In this document: piece after piece, positions 1 through 5,449 of the stretch
Numbering within the stretch: position 1 is the stretch's first letter
How the letters are laid out: every line of letters starts with the position of its first letter
Program-made: the position numbers and the translations under genes
The notes under the pieces: generated by a model
Database searches by the model: none
What the model was told of the DNA's origin: nothing
What the model saw: the letters and a program-made list of their open reading frames with translations, nothing else
Assembly (NCBI GenBank): GCA_030833145.1
Contig: JAURHT010000124.1
Span: forward strand, 1 to 5,449
Origin: Aquirufa sp.
GTDB taxonomy: Bacteria > Bacteroidota > Bacteroidia > Cytophagales > Spirosomataceae
Reading direction: 5' to 3'
Length of the DNA stretch: 5,449 nt

Positions 1-193
1 CGAGCAACGTTTGAAATTACGTAACCCAATATATTCAGAAACAGCAGCCTATGGACACATGGGACGTAAGAATGAGATCGTTACGAAAGAATTCACAGGT
101 CCTAACGGCCAAAAAGTAAGCAAAGAAGTGGAGTTATTCACTTGGGAGAAATTAGACTACGTAGATGCGGTGAAAACGGCATTCAATTTATAA
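1..193 (+). CDS. metK: S-adenosylmethionine synthetase, C-terminal fragment (5' end outside window)
   Basis: The frame is open from base 2 and reads 63 residues to a TAA stop at 191-193, so this is the tail of a gene that begins before the window. The fragment begins [20 protein letters not shown] and carries the segments [12 protein letters not shown] and FTWEKLD, which I recognise as the conserved C-terminal end of bacterial MetK. MetK is a cytoplasmic enzyme that joins methionine and ATP to give S-adenosylmethionine, with release of phosphate and pyrophosphate. Its ATP-binding and catalytic motifs lie upstream and cannot be checked here. The TTG at 11 is an internal leucine codon, not a start. 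ahcY follows after 19 nt with no terminator between them, which suggests co-transcription. Identification is firm; intactness of the rest of the gene is unknown. Confidence 0.93.
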   Translation, partial: EQRLKLRNPIYSETAAYGHMGRKNEIVTKEFTGPNGQKVSKEVELFTWEKLDYVDAVKTAFNL

Positions 194-212
194 TCAAGAA
201 AAAATACAAACA

Positions 213-1529
213 ATGGCATCACAATCGGGTACCTATGTACCATTCAAAGTTAAAGACATTGCATTAGCGGACTGGGGTCGCAAAGAAATTCAATTAGCAG
301 AAGCAGAAATGCCAGGTTTGATGGCATTGCGTACCGAATTCGGTGCTGCACAACCTCTAAAAGGTGCGCGTATCGCAGGTTGTCTTCACATGACAATCCA
401 AACAGCGGTTTTAATCGAAACATTAACCGCTTTAGGAGCTGACGTTACTTGGTCATCTTGTAACATTTTCTCTACACAAGATCACGCAGCAGCCGCTATC
501 GCGGCAGCGGGTATTCCAGTTTATGCTTGGAAAGGTATGAACGAAGAAGAATTCAACTGGTGTATTGAGCAGACTTTATTCTTTGGAGAAGAGCGTCAAC
601 CATTGAACATGATCTTGGATGATGGTGGTGATTTGACTAATATGGTTTTTGATGAGTATCCTGAGTTGATTTCAGGCATCAAAGGCTTATCAGAAGAAAC
701 AACGACAGGTGTTCACCGACTATATGAGCGTATGAAGAATGGCACATTATTCTTGCCTGCGATCAACGTAAATGACTCGGTTACGAAGTCTAAATTTGAT
801 AACAAATACGGTTGCAAAGAGTCATTAGTAGATGCGATTCGTCGTGCAACTGACTTAATGTTAGCTGGTAAAGTAGCGGTAGTAGCTGGTTACGGTGACG
901 TAGGTAAAGGTTCTGCTGATTCATTACGTGGTGCAGGTTGCCGTGTGTTAGTGACGGAAATCGATCCAATTTGTGCTTTACAAGCGGCAATGGATGGTTA
1001 CGAAGTAGTTCCAATGGACGAAGCAGCGACACGTGCAAACATCTTTGTAACGGCGACTGGTAACGTGAAGATCATCCGTGATCGTCACTTCAAAGCGATG
1101 AAAGACAAAGCAATCGTTTGTAACATCGGTCACTTCGATAACGAAATCGATATGGAGTGGTTGAACAACAACTACGGTGCATCGAAAGATCAAATCAAAC
1201 CACAAGTAGATATGTACACGATCGATGGTAAAAACGTAATCGTTTTAGCGGAAGGTCGTTTAGTGAACTTAGGTTGTGCGATGGGTCACCCTTCATTCGT
1301 GATGTCGAACTCGTTCTGTAACCAAACATTGGCTCAATTAGAGCTATGGGCGAACTCAGCGAGCTACGAGAACAAAGTGTACATTCTTCCTAAGCATTTA
1401 GATGAGAAAGTAGCGTTCTTACACCTAGCGCACATTGGTGCTAAATTAGAGAAGTTAGAAAAAGAGCAGGCTGACTATATTGGCGTTCCTCAAGCAGGGC
1501 CATATAAGCCAGAGCACTACAGATACTAG
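213..1529 (+). CDS. ahcY: Adenosylhomocysteinase (S-adenosyl-L-homocysteine hydrolase)
   Basis: This complete 438-residue cytoplasmic enzyme reversibly splits S-adenosylhomocysteine into adenosine and homocysteine using bound NAD, relieving product inhibition of methyltransferases. Visible family signatures in order are HMTIQTA (His59), [14 protein letters not shown] (about 82-95), the substrate-site segment LDDGGDLTN (135-143), SEETTTG (160-166), [11 protein letters not shown] (187-197, with Lys192 and Asp196 matching the catalytic pair of the human enzyme), the NAD-binding glycine motif GYGDVGKG (226-233), [10 protein letters not shown] (304-313), [15 protein letters not shown] (348-362) and the C-terminal KPEHYRY, which reaches into the neighbouring subunit of the tetramer. 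The length is close to the 432-residue human protein; the roughly 40-residue insert of mycobacterial and plant forms is absent. The ATG at 213 follows an A-rich leader (197-209) rather than a clear Shine-Dalgarno site. Arginine is encoded by CGT in 12 of 15 cases, consistent with high expression. All key residues appear intact. Confidence 0.98.
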   Translation: MASQSGTYVPFKVKDIALADWGRKEIQLAEAEMPGLMALRTEFGAAQPLKGARIAGCLHMTIQTAVLIETLTALGADVTWSSCNIFSTQDHAAAAIAAAGIPVYAWKGMNEEEFNWCIEQTLFFGEERQPLNMILDDGGDLTNMVFDEYPELISGIKGLSEETTTGVHRLYERMKNGTLFLPAINVNDSVTKSKFDNKYGCKESLVDAIRRATDLMLAGKVAVVAGYGDVGKGSADSLRGAGCRVLVTEIDPICALQAAMDGYEVVPMDEAATRANIFVTATGNVKIIRDRHFKAMKDKAIVCNIGHFDNEIDMEWLNNNYGASKDQIKPQVDMYTIDGKNVIVLAEGRLVNLGCAMGHPSFVMSNSFCNQTLAQLELWANSASYENKVYILPKHLDEKVAFLHLAHIGAKLEKLEKEQADYIGVPQAGPYKPEHYRY

Positions 1530-1552
1530 GATTTATTTCCTAATCGGTTTTG

Positions 1553-1585
1553 AAAGGCCGCGACTCTACGAGTCGCGGCCTTTTT
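1553..1585 (+). terminator. Intrinsic terminator of metK-ahcY
   Basis: A perfect 14-bp inverted repeat pairs 1553-1566 with 1570-1583 around a three-base TAC loop; opening the last C-G pair gives a five-base loop. The core is GC-rich (GGCCGCGACTC) and the descending arm runs into TTTTT at 1581-1585. It starts 24 bases after the ahcY stop codon on the same strand, so it should end the metK-ahcY transcript. The A-tract before the stem is only three bases, so activity in the reverse direction is less likely. Confidence 0.93.
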
Positions 1586-1642
1586 CATTATCAGTTAATT
1601 GGTAATCTATATCAGTGGGCACTAAACTTTCAAATATTAGTC

Positions 1643-1650
1643 TACCTTTA
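1643..1650 (+). promoter_or_regulatory. Candidate -7 promoter element for the lipoprotein/barrel pair
   Basis: TACCTTTA matches the Bacteroidota -7 consensus TAnnTTTG at five of the six fixed positions. It lies 58 bases after the ahcY terminator and 30 bases before the proposed ATG at 1681. No convincing -33 TTG-type element is visible 17-23 bases upstream, so the call rests on one partial match and on position. If correct, transcription would begin near 1655-1658, downstream of the alternative GTG start at 1615, which that transcript could not use. Confidence 0.35.
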
Positions 1651-1680
1651 TCCCAGTACTCACATTTAACCACTAATACA

Positions 1681-2649
1681 ATGAAAAATCACTACACGAC
1701 CTATGTCGTGGCAATCCTTTTTGCCTGCACTTTATTTTTTACGTCCTGCACGAAAGACCCAGCAGCGACCATCCTCCCCGTAAACACGACTCACACGCTT
1801 CTGAACTCGAATGGTTTTCTAGCCTTTGAAGATCAAGTCAATTTCAAGGCTTATGTCGAAAAATTCCAAAAGAATCCCTCCGACCCTAGCATTTTGCGCG
1901 ACATTCAATATTTAGAATCACAAAGCACTGAATTACAAAAATTGGATTCACTTACCTTGACGCAATTAGCAGAAACCGGCGACCTAACTGGTTTTGAACA
2001 CATGCTAAAACTCGTGGGTGATGAAGATGATAAATCACTTCAGCCCATCGTGGATGACCCCATTTTAAGTCGGTTGATTAACAAAGATGGGCTGATACAA
2101 ATAGGCGAACTTGTCTACCAGGTCAATCCTTCCAAAGTATTTCAAATTAGAATCGTTGATTTCGAACAGAACAAAGCGACTTTCCTCGCCTCACCTGAGA
2201 AAGTGCCACTAGCAACCGTTTACCAAAGTCAGCCAGCAACTGCTATTAAAAATTCAACTAGTAAAACGCTGAATAAAGTCGAAAGCAATACTGTCACCTA
2301 CGAAAATCCGGGTCAAGGAACCTGTCGGTTTACCGCAGAAGTATATCTGCTAGACTTAGGTTTCTACCGCAAATTAGCCATTAGAGTGAAACATGAGTGG
2401 CGTCAACGCTTTTGGTTCACCTATTATTGGGGAAATAGTAGCGCGGCAATGTCTATGGAAGGTGATATTAACTTCCTCGAATATTACACTCCTTTTTCTA
2501 AACACTATTCAGCAACTACCCAAGACGATTATAAAATCGAAACGGTCATCGATGAAACCTTCAATTATGTCCCTTTAAATTGGGCAACGAATGTAGGAAC
2601 AGCCATCTGCCGTGGACGAAATGGCTTTACTTATTCATTAAATTTTTAA
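1681..2649 (+). CDS. Predicted lipoprotein of unknown function (Bacteroidota family)
   Basis: From the ATG at 1681 this gives 322 residues. The N-terminus is a lipoprotein signal: a short polar region with Lys2, a hydrophobic stretch about 8-20, and a lipobox-like FTSC with Cys23 as the likely lipidated residue, followed by the polar TKDP. The frame extends back to a GTG at 1615, but that adds 22 residues ahead of a well-formed signal peptide, so 1681 is preferred. The mature protein is mostly polar. Residues about 125-149 contain DDPILSRLINKDGLIQIG and then a VYQV segment. I recall similar Dp-N-dG-IQIGd-Y patterns in unnamed Bacteroidota surface proteins such as DUF4848-like ones, but the match is weak. 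Residues about 215-322 look beta-rich and include an aromatic patch, HEWRQRFWFTYYWG (238-251). A barrel-protein gene follows 10 nt later, probably in the same operon. Arginine codons are mixed (CGT in 2 of 10), unlike ahcY. LolA-dependent export to the outer membrane is an inference, and no function can be assigned. Confidence 0.8.
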   Translation: MKNHYTTYVVAILFACTLFFTSCTKDPAATILPVNTTHTLLNSNGFLAFEDQVNFKAYVEKFQKNPSDPSILRDIQYLESQSTELQKLDSLTLTQLAETGDLTGFEHMLKLVGDEDDKSLQPIVDDPILSRLINKDGLIQIGELVYQVNPSKVFQIRIVDFEQNKATFLASPEKVPLATVYQSQPATAIKNSTSKTLNKVESNTVTYENPGQGTCRFTAEVYLLDLGFYRKLAIRVKHEWRQRFWFTYYWGNSSAAMSMEGDINFLEYYTPFSKHYSATTQDDYKIETVIDETFNYVPLNWATNVGTAICRGRNGFTYSLNF

Positions 2650-2659
2650 ACTCATTCTT

Positions 2660-3142
2660 ATGAAATATCCGATCTCTATGTTGCTGCTTTTTGCCGTATT
2701 TCAACTAAGTGCGCAAGAAACCAAGCCTTTGTATTCCATCTCTATTTTATCGCCTTCTATCGGCTTGGAGAAGAGTATACAAGAAAATAACTCGCTTAAA
2801 TTATCTATAGGAAACTCCATCGGATATGGCAGCACAAATGGTTTACAGTCTAAATTATTCATGCTGAGAGGCGAATACCGTCACTATTATAATCTAGAAA
2901 AAAGGAGGGACGAAGGACGCATCTCCACTAATTATTCAGGAAACTATATCGGATTATTTGCGGAACCGTCTTTTATTTTTGAAAAAGGGGAAGAAGCGAC
3001 CAATATGTATGCAGGAGGTGTTTGGGGTATTCAACGAAACTACAACAGCCATTTCCATCTTGACCTTTCGTTAAATGCGGGGATTGGGCAAAATGGATTC
3101 GAAACCAAAGCAGGGTTGAGACTCGGATTTTGGCTAAAATAA
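2660..3142 (+). CDS. Small predicted outer-membrane beta-barrel protein, unknown function
   Basis: This 160-residue protein begins with a typical signal peptide: Lys2, a hydrophobic core about 5-16 and a likely cut after Ala18 (LSA|Q). The rest alternates polar and hydrophobic residues with turn-like Gly/Asn/Ser segments, for example SISILSPSIGLEKSI, SLKLSIGNSIGYGS and HLDLSLNAGIG, and ends in the strand-like AGLRLGFWLK. That pattern suits a small barrel of roughly eight strands in the outer membrane. The segment EYRHYYNLEKRRDEGR (72-87) followed by NYSGNYIGLF (91-100) resembles a recurring YYNL-R-(8-12)-NSGNY pattern that I recall from uncharacterised Bacteroidota proteins. The start lies 10 nt after the lipoprotein stop with no clear Shine-Dalgarno site, so the two are probably co-transcribed. 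Arginine codons are atypical for the window: AGA or AGG in 4 of 7, CGT once. No terminator is visible between this stop and purQ. The barrel call is inferred from composition; a periplasmic beta-sandwich is the main alternative. Confidence 0.72.
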   Translation: MKYPISMLLLFAVFQLSAQETKPLYSISILSPSIGLEKSIQENNSLKLSIGNSIGYGSTNGLQSKLFMLRGEYRHYYNLEKRRDEGRISTNYSGNYIGLFAEPSFIFEKGEEATNMYAGGVWGIQRNYNSHFHLDLSLNAGIGQNGFETKAGLRLGFWLK

Positions 3143-3179
3143 AAGCGGAAGAGGGTCTGCATTTTTCATTCAAAAACCG

Positions 3180-3187
3180 TATTTTTG
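3180..3187 (+). promoter_or_regulatory. -7 promoter element of purQ
   Basis: TATTTTTG fits the Bacteroidota -7 consensus TAnnTTTG at every fixed position and continues into the common GCA (TATTTTTGCA). It sits in the 68-base gap between the barrel gene and purQ, 23 bases before the purQ ATG at 3211. A clear -33 TTG element is not present at 17-23 bases upstream; that region reads GGGTCTGCATTTTT. Transcription would begin near 3192-3195, leaving a short A-rich leader. Confidence 0.65.
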
Positions 3188-3210
3188 CACAAAATAATAG
3201 CAAAGAAGAT

Positions 3211-3897
3211 ATGAAATTTGGCGTAGTAGTATTCCCAGGATCCAATTGTGACGACGATACCGTCGGAGTCATTCAAAGTTTAGGCTATGAAGCTGTTAAA
3301 CTTTGGCACAAAGAGACTGATCTACAAAACTGTGATTTCATCATCGTTCCAGGTGGTTTCTCTTACGGAGATTACTTGCGTTCTGGTGCTATTGCACGTT
3401 TCTCCCCTATTATGGAGCACGTTATCGAGCACGCAAAAAATGGCGGGTATTTAATGGGAATTTGCAATGGTTTCCAAGTATTGGTTGAGGCGCATTTATT
3501 GCCTGGTGTATTATTAAGAAATAATTCTCAGAAATTCATCTCTAAGAATATCTACTTAAAAGCAGCTACGAACAATTCTTTGTTAACACAAGAATTAGAT
3601 ACGAATAAAGCCTACAAAATACCTATCGCTCACGCAGAGGGACGTTACTTTACAGATGAGAAGACTTTAGCCTCTTTGAAAGCAAATGACCAAATCTTGT
3701 TCTACTACTGCAACGAGAATGGGGAAGTAACAGAAGAGTCAAACCCGAATGGTAGTCTTTTAAACATCGCGGGCATCTGTAATGAAGGTAGAAATGTATT
3801 CGGAATGATGCCTCACCCTGAGAGAGCGGCAGATCCAGATTTAAATAATACAGATGGATTAGAGATTATGAAGCAATTAATTTTGCAGACTGTTTAA
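3211..3897 (+). CDS. purQ: Phosphoribosylformylglycinamidine synthase, glutaminase subunit PurQ
   Basis: This complete 228-residue cytoplasmic protein is a class I glutamine amidotransferase. It hydrolyses glutamine and passes ammonia to PurL, which converts FGAR to FGAM with ATP in the fourth step of purine synthesis. Key features are GVVVFPGSNCDDD (4-16), PGGFSYGDYLRSGA (47-60), the nucleophile elbow MGICNGFQVL with catalytic Cys85, HAEGRY (141-146) and MMPHPERA (199-206), whose His202 and Glu204 complete the Cys-His-Glu triad. Length matches stand-alone PurQ, so the organism uses the split PurQ/PurS/PurL complex rather than one fused large PurL; purS and purL are not in the window. The frame stays open back to a TTG at 3130, but the family N-terminus begins at MKFGVVVFPGSN, and the -7 element at 3180 supports the ATG at 3211. 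It is likely transcribed alone and ends at the hairpin just downstream. Confidence 0.97.
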   Translation: MKFGVVVFPGSNCDDDTVGVIQSLGYEAVKLWHKETDLQNCDFIIVPGGFSYGDYLRSGAIARFSPIMEHVIEHAKNGGYLMGICNGFQVLVEAHLLPGVLLRNNSQKFISKNIYLKAATNNSLLTQELDTNKAYKIPIAHAEGRYFTDEKTLASLKANDQILFYYCNENGEVTEESNPNGSLLNIAGICNEGRNVFGMMPHPERAADPDLNNTDGLEIMKQLILQTV

Positions 3898-3910
3898 TCT
3901 TCTACAACAT

Positions 3911-3951
3911 ACATAAAAAAGGCCTTTCTATCGAAAGGCTTTTTTTTATGT
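3911..3951. terminator. Bidirectional intrinsic terminator between convergent purQ and lolA
   Basis: GCCTTTC (3922-3928) pairs with GAAAGGC (3933-3939) around a TATC loop. The stem extends through a G-T wobble (3921/3940) and an A6-T6 flank (3915-3920 with 3941-3946). After one bulged T, ACAT (3911-3914) also pairs with ATGT (3948-3951). There are eight T residues at 3940-3947 for plus-strand transcripts, and the six A residues at 3915-3920 become a U-tract on the minus strand. It lies 13 nt after the purQ stop and 17 nt past the lolA stop, so one element can serve both convergent units. Confidence 0.88.
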
Positions 3952-3968
3952 GCAATACGGTAAATAGA

Positions 3969-4571
3969 TTAACGCAAATCGTTTACCTCTACGCCAGGAA
4001 AGGCTTTCTTGTCAAAGCTGAAGAATTTATCGTCAGCGTTTGCTTTTGGGTTTAATTTAGCCACTTTAAAGTGCTGTTTCTTTCCTGCCTTGTTAATGAT
4101 TGTCCATTCACTCACAGTTAGATCGGCATTTGAGATTTTAAGGGCGATACTCTTTACTTGGGTACCTTTTGCCACAGGAGCTAACTCTACTGTCGAGACG
4201 CCAGCTGATTCGCCTTTTAAAGAGATCTTATAGGCCTTCTTATCGAAGGAATAAATCTTAGCCGGATTCAAATCACCTTCCGATGGATCAAAACTAGAGA
4301 TGTTCACCTCATTGATTTCTTTGATATAGGTGGCTACTTCTTTTCCATTATTAAAGATCTCCTGACCAGCCGTTTTTAAACGAAACTTAGTCCCTTTCAC
4401 TGTAATAGATCCAGACATGGTGGCTGCTCCTTCTGTTTGATAAGTGAAGTTCGCAGAGAACGATCCCATTGCCTTGTATTTCTTTTGCATCCCGTCAATC
4501 AGGCTTACCGCCTTATTCGACTGAGCAAATACGCTTAAACTCAAGCATAGTAATAATAGTCCTTTTTTCAT
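3969..4571 (-). CDS. lolA: LolA-like periplasmic outer-membrane lipoprotein carrier
   Basis: This 200-residue protein opens with a signal peptide: Lys2-Lys3, a hydrophobic core about 4-15 and a likely cut after Ala16 (VFA|Q). Cys9 sits inside the hydrophobic core without a good lipobox, so a soluble periplasmic product is expected. The mature part fits the LolA fold: an N-terminal helix (AVSLIDGMQKKYKAM, 21-35), strands with SFSANFTYQ (37-45), GSITVKGTKFRLKT (54-67), a beta-rich middle, and the C-terminal KLNPKANADDKFFSFD (172-187) followed by FPGVEV, as is usual near LolA ends. LolA carries lipoproteins released from the inner membrane by LolCDE to the outer membrane. Its ATG lies one base after the ftsK stop on the same strand, suggesting co-transcription and translational coupling; an ftsK-lolA pair is, to my knowledge, common in Bacteroidota. 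LolA sequences are very divergent, so the family is likely but the exact role is inferred. Confidence 0.85.
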   Translation of the reverse strand: MKKGLLLLCLSLSVFAQSNKAVSLIDGMQKKYKAMGSFSANFTYQTEGAATMSGSITVKGTKFRLKTAGQEIFNNGKEVATYIKEINEVNISSFDPSEGDLNPAKIYSFDKKAYKISLKGESAGVSTVELAPVAKGTQVKSIALKISNADLTVSEWTIINKAGKKQHFKVAKLNPKANADDKFFSFDKKAFPGVEVNDLR

Positions 4572-4575
4572 CTTA
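4569..4575 (-). other. ftsK stop / lolA start junction (TAAGATG)
   Basis: On the minus strand the ftsK TAA (4575-4573) is followed by a single G and then the lolA ATG (4571-4569). With no room for a separate leader, any ribosome-binding sequence for lolA must lie inside the last ftsK codons, which are A-rich (TTGAAAAACTTA). This arrangement favours translational coupling by ribosomes finishing ftsK. Confidence 0.85.
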
Positions 4576-5449
4576 TAAGTTTTTCAAAATCTCTTCTAAT
4601 TCAGTTTCTGATTTCACGAGTACTTCTCTGGCTTTGGAACCACCAAAAGATCCTACGATTCCCGCAGCTTCTAACTGATCAATTAAACGGCCTGCACGGT
4701 TATAGCCTAATTTCAACTTGCGTTGTATTAGCGATGTACTTCCCTGCTGGTGCATCACGACTAAGCGAGCTGCTTCATCGAAGAATGAATCACGGTCACT
4801 TGGATCGAAATCCCCGCGATCTTGGCCACCCATTTCCTCTGAATCAGGCTCAGGCAATAAATAGGCAGAAGTATATCCTTGTTGATTTCCGATGAAATCA
4901 CAGATGTCTTCTACTTCAGGAGTATCTACGAAAGCACATTGCAAACGAATCACTTCTGAACCCATCGACAACAACATATCCCCCATACCCACTAACTGAT
5001 CTGCGCCGCCGGCATCTAGGATGGTGCGGGAGTCAATTTTGGACATTACCTTAAACGATAGACGAGCTGGGAAGTTCGCCTTAATCGTTCCTGTAATTAC
5101 GTTAACTGAAGGACGCTGCGTCGCTACAACCAAGTGAATACCGATGGCACGGGCAAGTTGGGCAAGGCGCGCAATTGGATGTTCAACTTCTTTACCCGCC
5201 GTTAACATTAAATCCGCTAACTCATCGATCACTAGAACGATGTACGGCATAAAGTCGTGCTCGTTTGGATTCAAGCGACGGTTGATGAACTTTTGGTTGT
5301 ATTCCTTAATGTTACGGCATCCAGCGTCTTTCAATTTATCATAACGCAAGTCCATCTCCTTACAAAGTGAGTTCAATGTACTTACTACCTTTTTCGTGTC
5401 GGTGATAATCGCCTCTGCTGAATCAGGAAGACAAGCCAAGAAGTGGCGC
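4573..5449 (-). CDS. ftsK: DNA translocase FtsK/SpoIIIE, C-terminal fragment (5' end outside window)
   Basis: The frame is open to the right edge and reads 291 residues (first full codon at 5448-5446) to a TAA at 4575-4573. FtsK is a septum-anchored hexameric ATPase that pumps chromosomal DNA during division and helps resolve chromosome dimers. The visible part of the motor includes LPDSAEAIITDTKKVV, the Walker B segment YIVLVIDELADLM (about 69-81, Asp75), EVEHPIARLAQLARAIGIHL, VATQRPSVNVITG, and KIDSRTILDAGGADQLVGMGDML. A linker rich in acidic residues (about 197-222) leads to the winged-helix gamma domain (about 222-278, with STSLIQRKLKLGYNRAGRLID), which reads polar DNA guide motifs. The membrane domain and Walker A lie beyond the window. 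The leucine TTG at 5439 is internal, not a start. No frameshift or lost motif is seen in the visible portion. Confidence 0.96.
   Translation of the reverse strand, partial: RHFLACLPDSAEAIITDTKKVVSTLNSLCKEMDLRYDKLKDAGCRNIKEYNQKFINRRLNPNEHDFMPYIVLVIDELADLMLTAGKEVEHPIARLAQLARAIGIHLVVATQRPSVNVITGTIKANFPARLSFKVMSKIDSRTILDAGGADQLVGMGDMLLSMGSEVIRLQCAFVDTPEVEDICDFIGNQQGYTSAYLLPEPDSEEMGGQDRGDFDPSDRDSFFDEAARLVVMHQQGSTSLIQRKLKLGYNRAGRLIDQLEAAGIVGSFGGSKAREVLVKSETELEEILKNL

Noticed and set aside
790..1205. Minus-strand open frames (790-1038 and 978-1205) opposite ahcY
   Set aside because: They overlap each other and lie wholly within a strongly conserved gene. Their translations show no recognisable domain, and the biased codon use of ahcY explains the open frames.
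1530..1680. Possible small RNA or riboswitch in the gap after ahcY
   Set aside because: Apart from the terminator and a weak -7 element I found no conserved fold or second hairpin. The region sits after the SAM-cycle genes, not before them, where a riboswitch would act.
2393..2578. Plus-strand 61-residue frame inside the lipoprotein gene
   Set aside because: It is an out-of-frame shadow with no recognisable domain or leader, and the lipoprotein frame is continuous across it.
3130..3210. Extended purQ start at TTG 3130
   Set aside because: The added 27 residues have no counterpart in the PurQ family, overlap the barrel gene, and would place the -7 element within the coding region.
2973..3272. 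Minus-strand 99-residue frame across the barrel gene end and the purQ start
   Set aside because: It would overlap two better supported genes and the purQ promoter, and its translation has no domain-like pattern.
4009..4678. Plus-strand frames opposite lolA and the end of ftsK (4009-4233, 4469-4678)
   Set aside because: They are antisense shadows of two identified genes, with no supporting leader or domain.
5144..5344. Plus-strand 66-residue frame opposite ftsK
   Set aside because: It lies opposite the conserved FtsK motor domain and has no domain of its own.
1..5449. CRISPR array, insertion sequence, tRNA/rRNA gene or defence system
   Set aside because: No regularly spaced repeats, terminal inverted repeats with a transposase, tRNA-like cloverleaf or known defence domains were seen on either strand.

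Overview
The window is an ordinary-looking chromosomal segment of a moderately AT-rich member of the Bacteroidota, most likely Cytophagia-like; the lineage is judged from recalled protein similarity, not a search. The clues are TAnnTTTG-type -7 promoter elements (a perfect one before purQ), A-rich leaders with no clear Shine-Dalgarno sequence, an ftsK-lolA gene pair, and lipoprotein and barrel families typical of the phylum.

Layout. (1) 1-1585, plus strand: the 3' end of metK (SAM synthetase), then after 19 nt a complete ahcY (S-adenosylhomocysteine hydrolase), closed by a very strong intrinsic terminator. The two enzymes bracket the methylation cycle: MetK makes SAM, and AhcY removes the SAH left by methyltransferases. 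(2) 1615-3142, plus strand: an uncharacterised pair, a predicted lipoprotein (start placed at 1681, not at the upstream GTG 1615) and, 10 nt later, a small predicted outer-membrane beta-barrel protein. Arginine codon use in this pair differs sharply from ahcY. (3) 3180-3951, plus strand: purQ, the glutaminase subunit of FGAM synthase, with its own promoter, ending in a hairpin flanked by an A-tract and a T-tract that can terminate transcription from both sides. (4) 3969-5449, minus strand: the C-terminal part of ftsK (DNA translocase) and, separated by one base, lolA (periplasmic lipoprotein carrier), converging on purQ.

Most of the window is housekeeping: methyl cycle, purine synthesis, chromosome segregation and lipoprotein transport. 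No RNA genes, mobile elements, CRISPR arrays or long repeats were seen, and no stretch over 300 bases lacks a gene. The least explained part is the lipoprotein/barrel pair at 1681-3142. It is the only candidate for something undescribed, and nothing in the sequence reveals its function.
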